Origin: Dastarcus helophoroides
Taxonomy: Eukaryota; Arthropoda; Insecta; Coleoptera; Bothrideridae
DNA: 64,000 bases
Assembly (NCBI GenBank): GCA_028583605.1
Contig: CM053328.1
Span: forward strand, 12,192,782 to 12,256,781
Reading direction: 5' to 3'
Positions 23,601-34,100 of the stretch are shown here, piece by piece. A model generated the notes under the pieces. It ran no database searches. It was given only the letters and a program-made list of their open reading frames with translations, and had not been told where the DNA came from. The translations under genes were made by a program, and so were the position numbers. The number at the start of each line of letters is the position of its first letter. The stretch's first letter is position 1.

Positions 23601-24136
23601 TTAACATATTTTGGAAATTGCAAATTTTTTTTTCAATCTTTTTAAATGTTCAACTTCTTGGAAATTCTGACATTTATCAAAATATTTTTATTTTAAATTC
23701 GATTTTCTCACTTTTTCTCAAAGTTCCGCCCTTTTTGAAATTTCAACTTTAATATGGAAATTCGATTTCCCCACTTTATGTACTTAAGTAAATTTATACA
23801 TACACTTAGCTGAAATTATGTGAATTGTCATCAATTCTTCCCCCGAACGAAATTTTGCCTAAGCTTATGCTCTGAAGTAAAAAAATAACGTAATTTAAAA
23901 TCAAAAATTTAGAATTTACAAAAAGATTAAAAATTTTTGAAAAAAATCAAATTTTTCTTAAAATATTAACATTTCTAAATTCAACGTCACATTTATAATC
24001 TCACATTTTCTCTTAACTATTTTAAATTTTTCCAGAAATGTTTATTTTTTCCAGAAATCCGAAAATATCAATTTTTTCTCGAAATATCGAAATTCACATT
24101 TTTGCTGCATATACTATTGCAATTTTAGAAACCTAA
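20640..24136 (-). repeat. Dialect A array, minus orientation
   Basis: About 3.5 kb of T-rich units such as TTTTTCTCAAAATTTCGA, the complement of dialect A. Two short less repetitive pieces contain CAGGGTGGG (21150 and 21693). Within 21.2-23.8 kb the unit is often CTCAAAATT(C/T)GACTTTTT. Frames here are repeat translations. No exon or gene was seen. Confidence 0.8.
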
Positions 24137-24383
24137 GGGTGCGTTTAGATTAGATACTTTATTCCGTATAAGTACACTTATACGACTGACTAACGGCTTT
24201 AAATTGGAAGTTTATTCCATACATTTCTCTCTGACGTAAGTATCGACTATCCTGAGAGAATCTTATCCTAGACTTATCTGCACAGCTGGAAGGAGATAGC
24301 TTGTCTCAGGATAGTTGACACTTATGTGGGAAGAAAATATATTTTATGTCAGAGAGAAATATACACGGAATAAAGTGTCGCGC
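24137..24383. mobile_element. MITE with inverted termini, family 2
   Basis: The left end GGGTGCGTTTAG...GATACTTTATTCCGTATA mirrors the right end TATACACGGAATAAAGTGTCG. Inside, TTTCTCTCTGACGTAAGT and GACTATCCTGAGA mirror TCTCAGGATAGT and ACTTATGT...GTCAGAGAGAAA. The arms are degenerate. No coding capacity. Class not assigned. Confidence 0.7.
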
Positions 24384-25130
24384 TTTAAAATTTAAGTGTA
24401 ATGTCGAAAAATTCGACGAAGTTAAAATTTTAACTAAAAAATTTAAAATTAATCATCGAGTTTCCATAAATTTGAAATTCCAAAAAAAAGTTCAAAATGT
24501 CCGAATAAAATATTTAAACGTTGAGCGCCTTCTCGCAATTTGTAGTTTTTTGATTCTTTATTAAAAAAATATTGAATTTTTCCCTGAAAAGTCCAAAATT
24601 TTGGCTATGAAATTGAAATTTTAATTAAAAACTACAATTTTAAAATTTGAACTTCAGATTTCGCAAATAAGATAGATATTTCGGGAAAAACAAACACATA
24701 ATTATTACTAAACAATATTTTTATATGCAGAGTTTTCTCTAAATATCAGGTTTTATTTTTTTCATGAAGCGTCCAATCTAAATTTAAAATTTAAAATTGA
24801 ATAAAATTTTTTTTAATTTAATTTTTTCCCGAAATTTGGATTTGTTTTGAAATTTTGGGTGGGTTTTCGTTTGGAGAGCCTCTCCAATTTATGGTTTTCT
24901 TTTGTGTTTACATTTTTTGTATATGATGCACTTTTTAAACCGATCGTGTCGCAATTAATTGTTAATTTGTTGTTGCTTATGCACAAAATAAATAGGCCAG
25001 CAAGAACAAGAAGTAACCCAAATTCTTGTCTTGCTCAGCAAGACAATTGCTCAGCAAGACAAGACAGAAGTTAAATAGCAAGACAGAAAATTTTGCTTTA
25101 TGCATCACTATTTAGCATTTTCGAACATTA
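24384..25130. repeat. AT-rich repeat with CAAGA-type cluster, locus 2
   Basis: Mixed dialect A/B remnants to about 24850, then moderately complex DNA. At 24990-25085 AGCAAGAACAAGAAG, TTGTCTTGCTCAGCAAGAC and GCAAGACAAGACAGAAG form a cluster like that at 20425. Frames at 24346-24564 and 24847-25074 are not credible genes. Confidence 0.6.
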
Positions 25131-25858
25131 AACTTTGGCTTCAAAACGGTAAAATGCAGCTCATTTCAGTTTTAGTTACAAAAGTTGGTGATTTTAATCT
25201 AAAAGATTAAGTGTTGTTCTGGAAACTTTAAATTTTGAATCCAGATTGTCGAGTTTTAATCTGGAAACTCCGGATTTAAACTTTGAACTATTAGTTTTAA
25301 CCTTGCAGCTTAGAGCTTTAAACTTCAAATTTTAATTTTCCAGTTTTGGATTGTAACCTTGAAACTGTTTTAAATTTTGAAAGGTAAACTTTGTTTTTAA
25401 TAGTTTTCAGTTTTAATCTTGTAACCTGGAGGTTTAAACTTGAAACGTTCAATTTTAACATCAAAATCTGGAGTTTTAACATCCAAATTAGATAATTTTA
25501 AATCTTGAAACATCGAGTTTTAACCTCAAAAAGGTCACTTTTATGCTTAAAACTTTAACGCTTCGAACTGTAATACAAAACTTCTAGGTTTAACTCCACA
25601 CCTTTGAGTTTTAATGTAAAACTTAAAATTTCAAAATCCAAACCCTAATTTTCAACTTCGAAACTTCTAATTTTAATTTTGAATCTTTGATATGCTATTT
25701 TAATCTCGAAATATCAGTGTTTAACCTTACTTGCAGATTTTAACCATAAAACTTGACTTTTAAGTAGGTTTTACAATTATCGAGTTTTAATTTAAGAACG
25801 CTTAATTCTAACTTTGAAGCGTCAAGTTTTTTTGTTTTTTAATTTTTAAACTTGAATC
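25131..25858 (+). repeat. Dialect B repeat, plus orientation
   Basis: Units of about 21 nt such as CGAGTTTTAATCTGGAAACT and GAGCTTTAAACTTCAAATTT run in one orientation up to the palindrome at 25859. Confidence 0.75.
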
Positions 25859-25939
25859 TTTGACAAATGACCAACTAAATGTTCTGTAATTAAACAGTTA
25901 CTGTTTAATTACAGAACATTTAATTGGTCATTTGTCAAA
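25859..25939. repeat. Near-perfect palindrome, 40-nt arms
   Basis: Left arm 25859-25898 (starts TTTGACAAATGACCAACTAA) pairs with 25900-25939 (ends TTTGTCAAA) around a single T, with one mismatch (C/T at the CAACTAAATG position). It begins exactly at the edge of the dialect B array. Confidence 0.95.
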
Positions 25940-25973
25940 ACTAGATGAAAGTAAAGTCACGCCGAGGGCGTTT

Positions 25974-26099
25974 GTATCTATGGATGTTGCGATGCAACCC
26001 GTGATACAAGCTTTGCCTCATCTACGTGAACTTAGTCTCTGGTTCACGTAGATGAGGCAAAGCTTGTATTACGGGTTGCAGCGCAACATCCATAGATAC
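25974..26099. repeat. Long hairpin, 58-nt arms, on a transposon junction
   Basis: Left arm 25974-26031 (GTATCTATGGATGTTGCGAT ... CTACGTGAAC) is mirrored by 26042-26099 with two mismatches. The 10-nt loop TTAGTCTCTG (26032-26041) is the complement of the first ten bases (CAGAGACTAA) of the element starting at 26100. So 26032-26099 is a 68-nt inverted duplication of the flank plus transposon end. Confidence 0.95.
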
Positions 26100-26742
26100 C
26101 AGAGACTAAATAGACTGAACCTAACATGGTAAGCAGTGAAGCCAGTTGGAAGCCTGGCGAAAGCCTAGCTCCATCTAGCTCGCAATGCCCTCTTATTATC
26201 TGACAGACCTTTGCGAAGATAACATCGGTTTTTTTTTTAAAGAAAATGGGCTGTAAACATGGGGAAGTGTATTGTGGATCATTGTTGAAACCTCAGTGAA
26301 CACATTAGTGAAGGAAAATCAAGAGTTTCATTCTTTGGGTAGGTAAAACTAAAATATATAAATATTCAATTATCGGCGTGCGCGCGTCGCCATTTCACTG
26401 CAATCATGACGTGTTTACAGCACCGGCTTAACAATATTGTACACAGGCGTCGCGTATTGAAAGAAAAGTATTTTACTATTAAACCAAGATGTCTTTGAAA
26501 ATAGTTCTCCTGAACTTTTACCAAAAAGCACTTATAAAAATTATCCTATTGGTCCAAAAGCCCCTAATTCTAAAGTTTCATCTAAATCGTTAGAACCGTT
26601 ACGCGGCAAGTTTCGTATTTATAAATTTTACTTAATCCGACCATATCAAAGAGTAGTGGAATGCACCTCCCCACTTCCCCGAATTTTAGCTTCAACTGTA
26701 CGCATGAGACAACATTGAAACGTTCAGTCTATTTAGTCTCTG
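26100..26742. mobile_element. Small non-autonomous hAT-like element with 21-bp TIRs
   Basis: The termini are perfect inverted repeats of 21 bp starting CAGAGACTAAATAGACTGAA (26100-26120 and 26722-26742). The 8-mer ACGTGAAC follows the right end (26743-26750), and the same 8-mer occurs at 26024-26031, separated from the left end only by the 68-nt inverted insertion described above. If that insertion is removed, the element has a standard 8-bp hAT target duplication. The 643-bp interior has normal complexity, some CG-rich words (GGCGTGCGCGCGTCGCC) and no recognisable protein. Confidence 0.8.
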
Positions 26743-26752
26743 ACGTGAACTT

Positions 26753-26806
26753 TGCAATTGCAGTCTAATTTTCATTAGATTCTAATGAAATTAGATTTCA
26801 ATTGCA
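26753..26806. repeat. Palindrome, ~26-nt arms, right flank of the hAT-like element
   Basis: The left arm (TGCAATTGCAGTCTAATTTT...) and right arm (...TTAGATTTCAATTGCA) pair around T26780 with one indel and about two mismatches. It begins three bases after the right copy of ACGTGAAC. Confidence 0.85.
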
Positions 26807-27694
26807 TCGTAATAAACTTGTATATATTCGTATATGCAAGGCTTATTTGAATCTTTGAGTTTTGACCTAAAATTTTTGAGATTTATCATTGATAATTTGA
26901 GTTATCAATTAAAATTTTTGAATTTCAGCTTTAAAACTTTAAGTTTAAAGATCCAAATATCAAAATTTCACCTCGAAACAACGAGTTTTCTCCCTAAAGC
27001 TTCAAGTTTTGACCTTGACGATTCAAATTGTAACCACAACATTTCTAGGCTTCATTTTAGTTTTAATTTAGAAACTTCAAATTTTAAAATCTAAACTTTA
27101 TTGTTCAATGTCGAATCTTAATTTTTATATCGAAGCTTCTAGTTTTAACCTCGTAATCTCGAAACTTTGACTTTTAGTTTTAATCGGTTTGGGTTTTAAC
27201 TTACAACTTTAATATGAAAATTTTGCGTTTTAGTCCTAGTATAGAATTTAAATCTAACGACACTTATTTAACTTTTAGGCATCACGTTTTAACAAGAAAA
27301 CTTTTTATTTTATCCTTAAAACTTTAACTTTTATAAGTTGACTTTAAATTTTTGACCTTATAACTTTGAAATTTCAAGTTTTAAATGAAAGTGTTTTGGT
27401 TTTAATCAGAAAACCTTAGTTTCTTTTCTACCTTAAAGCATCAATTATTCTTAAAGCTTTGGGTTTTGATTTTGACGCTTCAAGTTTTAACCCCAAAACA
27501 TCTAGGTTTTACTTTACAATCTTATACTTCTAGTCTTAACTTTAACATTAACTTTTAATTTTAACCTCCTAGGGTTGGGTTTCAATCTACAGGTTTAACT
27601 TTGAAAAATGGCCTTTTAGCTTCTATTTATATAGTTTAAATCTAAGAACGCCCAATATAACTTTTAAACATAATTTTAACAACAAAAATTTGTA
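26807..27694 (+). repeat. Dialect B repeat, plus orientation
   Basis: Units such as CGAGTTTTCTCCCTAAAGCTT and CTAGTTTTAACCTCGTAATCT, ~21 nt. The 86-codon frame at 26834-27094 is a Ser/Leu/Phe-rich repeat translation. Confidence 0.75.
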
Positions 27695-28089
27695 TTCTGG
27701 ATTCTGGATTCGTTGGGGGTTGCCTCAAGTTTAGGCCAGCACTTAGGCCACCCTTTCCGGATCCATGGTGCTATCCCCGTCATTGAGGTGTCCTTGGTTA
27801 TTCATTCGGCCACCCAACCTTGTTGAGAAACTGAAGAACGTCCCTTGGATGCGCCCTTCTCAAACTGGCCACACTAGGCCAGAAGTCCTCCAGCGTGGAT
27901 CCTCTGATTGATACTAGTGCCGGGCAGTGACACATCAGTTGTTCGACACTCGTCTTGTAGTAAACACTCTCTACAACTCGGGTCGTTTATAATTCCCAGT
28001 CTGTGGAGGTGTTTGTTTAATCGACAGAGACCTCTCCAAATCCCTACAAGTATCCTGAGGTTATTCCTTGAAGTTTAATTTTGCTCTTT

Positions 28090-28745
28090 CCCTGCACGGC
28101 ATTCTAATGAATGCGTGAGTTTGTAGGCATGTTGTTATTGATGCCCATATGATTTTGTGTTTACGATAAATTTCTTCGTTAAGTAGGGATCTTAAGGTTG
28201 ATTTCGCCAGGGGAAGGGTTGGTTCTGGTCCAACGAATTGTCCCTCCGAACCCTTTCTCGCCAGTTTGTCAGCGCGTTCGTTTCCCTCTTTCCCATAATG
28301 TCCTTTGATCCATATTAGATCAATTGCATTTTCCTGTGATAGACGTTCTAAAGCTAGGTGGCAGTTTCATAACAACACTGAGTTTGTTTTCACATTCCTT
28401 AGGGCCCTAAGGGCGGCCTGACTGTCCGTCTGTTGGGATATATTTTCCTGTCATGTTCAGTTGCGTCATTTGTTCGGCGCTATATAAAATTCCCAACATC
28501 TCCGCTTGGAAGATTGTTGAGTATTTATCTAACTTAATACTTACATTTAGATTCAGGTCTTCCGAGAAGATTCCTGTTCCAGTGCCCGTATTTGTTTTCG
28601 ATCCATCCGGGTATATACTTACGTCTGGTATCCTTGCTTGTAGTTCATCCATTTTTATACGGTAGGATTTTGTGAAGTTATATTTCACTGATAGATGGTC
28701 CACCGGCGAACCCAGAATAGCTGTCTTTTGGAGCGCCTCCTCCAT
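28090..28745 (-). pseudogene. RNase H domain fragment of LINE copy 1
   Basis: The frame 28745-28407 has DVSIYPDGSKTNTGTG, the first strand of RNase H with its catalytic Asp (family: TDGSKT..GTG), followed by FQAEMLGIL with the catalytic Glu. The second half (about 28370-28090), out of frame with it, matches the intact domain of copy 2 at 55.6-56.1 kb, including the GHSGK region. The domain would cleave RNA in the RNA-DNA hybrid during retrotransposition; here it is frameshifted. Confidence 0.8.
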
Positions 28746-29039
28746 TATGCGCCGATGACCACCATTTTACCTATCGTATTCCACATTCCTCCTACTCGCA
28801 GACGAAGAGCAGAAGCCTGTGCCGGTCCCTCAAGAAATATATCGAGGGATGGCACTCACAAGATCGCCCCCAATGCTGCTGTTGGAGTGGATTTCATTGC
28901 TCATATCACTGCCAGACACGCTAGCCTCTGGATGTGATTTAGCTTTTGTTTTATAGTGGTGCACTTTGTCTTTGGCCAGCAAACTATAACTCCGTAGCTT
29001 ACAATTGGTCTGATGACCGCCGTGTATAGCCAAAAGGCC

Positions 29040-29063
29040 ATCTTAGGGGATAACCCCTAAGAT
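29040..29063. repeat. Short perfect palindrome inside the LINE
   Basis: ATCTTAGGGG (29040-29049) pairs with CCCCTAAGAT (29054-29063) across ATAA. It lies where the RT thumb frame is broken, so it may be a template-switch scar. Confidence 0.8.
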
Positions 29064-29134
29064 TTCCGGATAGCCCCACTGCATTACCAGAAGATATTGT
29101 AAGTTTTGTTTAATTTATTTTCAATGTGGTACTT

Positions 29135-29735
29135 TCAGCTCAGTTTGCTGTCAAGTTTAATACCAAGGTATTTTACTCGATTTGACAAACCGAGTTGGGT
29201 TCCCATGAGTTTAGGAAATTTTAGTCGTGTTGATTTCCTCTTATTCGTGAAAAGAACCCTTTCTGTCTTTGCAGAGTTTGCTGCTAGGGAATGTTCTTTA
29301 CACAATTTCTCGACTATATATAGGGCGTCCTGCATTAACTCGAAGAGTACTCCCTCGTGTTTACCTGAAAGCAGAATTGTTACATCATCTGCGTAGCCAA
29401 TTGTATAGAGACCCCGGTCATTGAGTTTTCGGATAAGGTCATCCGCTATGAGTAACCATATAAGGGGGGCTAATAGACTCCCTTGCGGACATCCCTTACT
29501 TACGATTCCTTTGACCGTATAGTCTCCTACTGTAACGTATAGTTGCTCGCCACTCAAGTATATGTCGTATGAGTTCCCGCAAGGCGGGTTCAATACAGCT
29601 ACGCTCAAGTGTCAGAGAAATCCTATCGAAGGTAGGTCTGTCAAAGGCACCTTCTATGTCCAGAAATACACCCAGGGTATGTTTCTTTTACTTCTAGCGA
29701 TCTCTCTTAAAGTAAAACATGCCATTATAGGACCT
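29135..29735 (-). pseudogene. Reverse transcriptase fragment of LINE copy 1
   Basis: The longest frame (29608-29135, 157 codons) carries the B motif GCPQGSLLAPLIWLL and the catalytic YADDVTILL, then NSAKTERVLFT and the VKYLGIKLD motif that follows the palm in LINE RTs. The A motif (VFLDIEGAFD) lies upstream at about 29660 in another frame, so a frameshift separates the catalytic aspartates. The frame ends at a stop near 29135. Beyond this a third frame continues the thumb region. Not functional. Confidence 0.85.
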
Positions 29736-31110
29736 TATATGTGATTGTCGAAGACAAATAAATAACAGAAATGCTGCTGGTGGAGAATTGGTGGATCGAA
29801 TTAGAACATGATGGTAGTTTGCGTCATACTAAAATAATTAGAATCCGTCAGAACAAAGCAACAGCCCCAAAAAAGTAGTTGCTTATTCAGATTTTGATCG
29901 TTAATAATAATATTCTTGGATTGCGAAATTTGTCATATTCGCTCTAAAAAAAACATAACTTCTATCGGAGTTACCTGATCAAAATTTTCGCGTTCATATT
30001 TAATGTGAAGTGCAGGTGGAACGAGATACTTTAAAATGCAAATATAACAGAGTAAGCATCCAGCAAAGCAGAAAGTAATTGGTAAAAATGCACCACAAAC
30101 GACTTGTCAATTACAGGAATTACGTCAGCCTTGTGCTTTTAATTCAATACCGCCCTTAACTTTTATCCACTTGTGCATAATTTATGATAAGTGCCCTTTC
30201 ATTTCCTACCCCTGCTGCAATTTGAAAGCTTTTGTTCATTTTTAGGATAACGCCAATTAAGTTATTATTTAAATACTTCCCTCGTAATTGCGCACGAATC
30301 AAAATTGTTCCTCTTTTTGTTCAAATTCAATTTTATTTCCCACCTTTTATCGGATCAAGTTAAAGCCGTTAGGTTTGGTAGGGATCGTAAGAAAATTCCT
30401 TGGCAGTATCGACATCTAAGTTAGCGGGTCTTTTCTAAATGCAATCGAATCAAATTGGCTTTGAGTGTGTATGGCTGGGGGCTTCACACAGTCTACTTGA
30501 TTTTCGCAATCAGCCAGCAATAAGATTTGCCTTCGTGAGTCGAATGCGATGGGGCAAATAAAGAACTAACTTGTTTGTTACCAATGCCCCATTTCATCAT
30601 CGTTAGCGATCGACTTATTTTTTTCAATTACGATTAGATACGTTTTGCACAAAAAAAAAGTTGATCACTTAAGCCGTTGCAGAAAACAGAGCTTAAAAAA
30701 TAATTTATTAAGGTAAATAAATTGCTCATAATTTACGGTGAGGCTTTTTGGATTAAGTCGGAATTTAATCTGCAACTTAATTTCTGGCTATTTTCGCCGA
30801 GTTTTTCTTTTTCCATCCTCATTTGCTAATTAAAAAGTATAAATTGCTTTTAAATTATTACGGAGTTTTAAGAGAAGAATTGTCCAAGAAATTTCATTTG
30901 TAAATTATTTCGCAGCCGCGTTTTCATTTAAGTTTAACTTTTATTTTTAACTAATTAGAAAGCCGAAATTATGCTCTCCGTGTTTTGTCTTTCATTTGCG
31001 GGAAGAAACAGAAAATGTCGTTACCGTAATAGACTGAATTAAGACACTGATGGAATATTTGTGACTTTTTCGAACGAAATAATAACAGTTTTTCAAGTCC
31101 GGCGCATCCG
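29736..31110. other. Unique DNA island, no gene seen
   Basis: About 1.4 kb of normal-complexity AT-rich DNA, rich in TAATTA-like words and with short GC-richer stretches (for example around 30360-30560, GGTTTGGTAGGGATCG and GGCTGGGGGCTTCACACAG). No exon or open frame of note. It is a candidate conserved regulatory block. Confidence 0.5.
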
Positions 31111-34100
31111 CCATTTTTTATTTAAACGTTTTAATCCAGAAATTACTAATATTGTTTTCGAAATTTTGACTTTCAACTTGGAAATTTTGAAAATTTTAGT
31201 TTGAAGTCCACAACTTCAAATTAAACCTTGAAACCGTGTTGAATCTAGAATTTTGATTTTTAACATCTTCTCTGTTTTTTGTAATAATTACCATATTTAT
31301 ATTTTCAACATTTGATTTTTAGTTTTGACTTAATTCGAACTACGACTTAACTAAAAGGTTTGCAATCTAATCTTTCAATTTTAGTTTTAATTCAAAAATT
31401 TCGGTTTTTGTTCTTTAACTTTGAACCTTGAAAGTATTAATTTCAACTTTAAAATTTTTAGTCCAAATTTTAAAATTTTGAGTCAAATTTAAATTTTACG
31501 TCTTGAATATAACTTTAAAAGTGCGAGACTCCGAAACTTTTACTTCAGTCTTAAAATATAGAAATAATTTTGTACTCTGAAATTTTTATTTTTAATTTTG
31601 AATTTTTAAATGTTCAATTCTAAACTTTAATTGACTTTAATTTCTAAACGTAAAATGTAAAAAAAATATGTGAAACTGGCTATTACACTTTGAATGTTAA
31701 TGGTCAAACTTATGTTCTGAAATGATTAAATTTGGAAACTTAAATACAATTTTAAGTTTCGAAATTTTGCTTCTAATTTGGAAGTTTTGTTTTGAAAATT
31801 CTAAATTTAATTTAAAAAATTATCCTCATTTACAATTTCCATTTCAATATTGTGAGGTATAATTTATTTTTAACCTTCAAAATTTGGGTTTGGAACCTAA
31901 ATATTTGGTTTATTAATTTTATTTAACATTTCTACGACCCAGCTTGGAAATATTTAAATTTTTATTGTTTGTTGACCATATTCCAAAAAATTTTTTGAAA
32001 TATGACTATGTGATATCTAAATTTATTTAAAACTTCACCTTCATGACAGTTGACAGACAAATAAAATTAATAAACATAATGTTTCCGACCAATAAGAGTT
32101 CTAAATATTTGACTTTTAACCATAGAATTTTGGCTTTTAACTTGATAATTTTTGTTTTCAACAAAATTTAAGATGTGTTTTTAAATGTTGCGTTTAATTT
32201 TCAAGTTATTTTCGGCTTTAACTTAGTAAAAAGTTTTATTTTTAACTTTCACCTTTCATTTGGATATTTATTTTGAACATTTTGGATTTGGCCTCGAAAA
32301 TTCGAATTTTAATTTTAAATTTTGGTTCTCATTATCGAAATCTTCAATTTTAGCTTTAAAATTTTTTGTTCTAAATTCCAATTTTTAAACGAAATTTTAA
32401 GCGCGAAATTTTGAGACTTTATTTCAAAACGTCGAATTTTATTTGTTAAAAACCTAAATACCTAACAATGTTGAACAAAAACTTGAAATTTAAAGTTATA
32501 ACTTAGATACTTAAAGTTTAAGTCTAAGACTTTCATCTAAACTTAGAGTTTTACTTTAAGGCTTTAAATTTTGACATCAATTTCCATTTTTAAACTTGAT
32601 TTTAGCTTTAATTGTTACCATTTATAAGTTAATTTATTTTATCAGCATAACATCGATTTCTAATTTTTATTATTTGAATTTTTGAATCGTTTTAAGTTCA
32701 ACATATCAAGTATTGATCTAAAATCTTTACACTTTAATTTTCAGATTTTAAGTTTTAATCTTGTTTATTTAGCTTTTTTCCAGAAAATTCAAATTTTAAC
32801 TTTCAATCTTTGAATTTAATCTTGAAATCGTGAGTTTTGATCTCAAAACATGCATTGTTAGATCTTTAATTGTCAAGTTTTAAAATGACAGCTTTAGGTT
32901 TAATTTCCAAACTTCAAGTTTTAGCGATTTTGAACTTTGAATCTTCTGCTTTAAAGATCAAAGCTTAGCGTTTTGATCTCAAGACTTACAGTTTTAGTAT
33001 CGAAAGATTGAATTTTTTAATATCAAGATATTCAATTTTAACCTCAACAGTTTGATTTATTTTTAGCTTTTTGAATTTTAATATTAAAGATTTGAAATCT
33101 TAACTTCAATACCTGTAGTAGCTTTGAAATTTTGAATTTTTTAATAACAAAACATTGGGTTATAAATCAAAGTTTTAAGTTTTAACTTCAAATTATTGAC
33201 CTTTAATATCGAAACTTTAAACTTTTAATCTTGACTTTTGGGATTTTAGCTTCAAAATTTTGAATTTGTTAATATGAAGACACTGAATTTTAAACTCAAA
33301 AATTTGAGTTTTAATCTTAATTTTCTAATGTTTAATATTATTCTCGAGACTTATCGTGTTAGCTTCTAAATTTTGGATTTGTTAACACGAAATCATATTT
33401 TAAACTTAAAATTTTTAATTTTAACTTGAACTATTTGACTTTTAATACAGAAACTTCAAAGTTTAACTGCAAAGTTCCGATTTAATTACACCAAACCTTT
33501 GAAATTTTAGTTGTAACCATAAATCCTCATGTCTTAGCATCAATACTTTTGGTTTTAACTTCCAAAAATTTTTGAACTTATATAACTTACTTAAAAATAT
33601 GAAGTTTCTATTTTAAAACTGCGAATATACTTTTAAAGTGTAAGTGTTAACTTTGAAGTATCATTTTTAGTTTAATCTTTAAAATTCGAACTTTCACCTC
33701 TGAACTTTTAATTTAAAACTGCAATTTTCACTTTTAAATTTCAAATTTTAATTTTAAATCCTCTAGTATATTAACTGCATCTTTTTGAGCCTTAGCTTTA
33801 ACATTATGATTTTCATATATTATGATTTTTAAACTTGAAACCTAAAGTTTAACTTCAAAATTTAGAATTTTAATTCAACACATCCAGTTTCTACAAAAAA
33901 CTTTTACGTTCAAATTTTTAGCAGTAATTTTAAAACTGTTCTAACCTATTAACTTCTACTTTTAATACCAGCACTTTGATTTAATTTTAGGCATCGTTTA
34001 TTAATCTTGAAACCTCGAATTTTAACTTCCATATTTCGAGTTTTAATTTCAAAATTTTGGTTTTATAAATTTTGTGTATTGAATGTTAAACGAGAAACTT

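Larger units (their letters stand above)
27695..29735 (-). mobile_element. 5'-truncated non-LTR retrotransposon with RT and RNase H (copy 1)
   Basis: Reading on the minus strand from 29735: the RT fingers/palm region with GVFLDIEGAFD, then GCPQGSLLAPLIWLL, then YADDVTILL, thumb, RNase H, and a Cys-rich C-terminus ending at about 27790. The 3' tail on the element strand is a short run of AATCCAG units (27695-27715). An RNase H domain downstream of RT places it with the LOA/I/R1 type of LINE rather than classic Jockey; the exact clade is not certain. It starts inside the RT, has frameshifts and stops, and lies between dialect B repeat and unique DNA. A second copy lies at 55434-56131. Confidence 0.9.
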
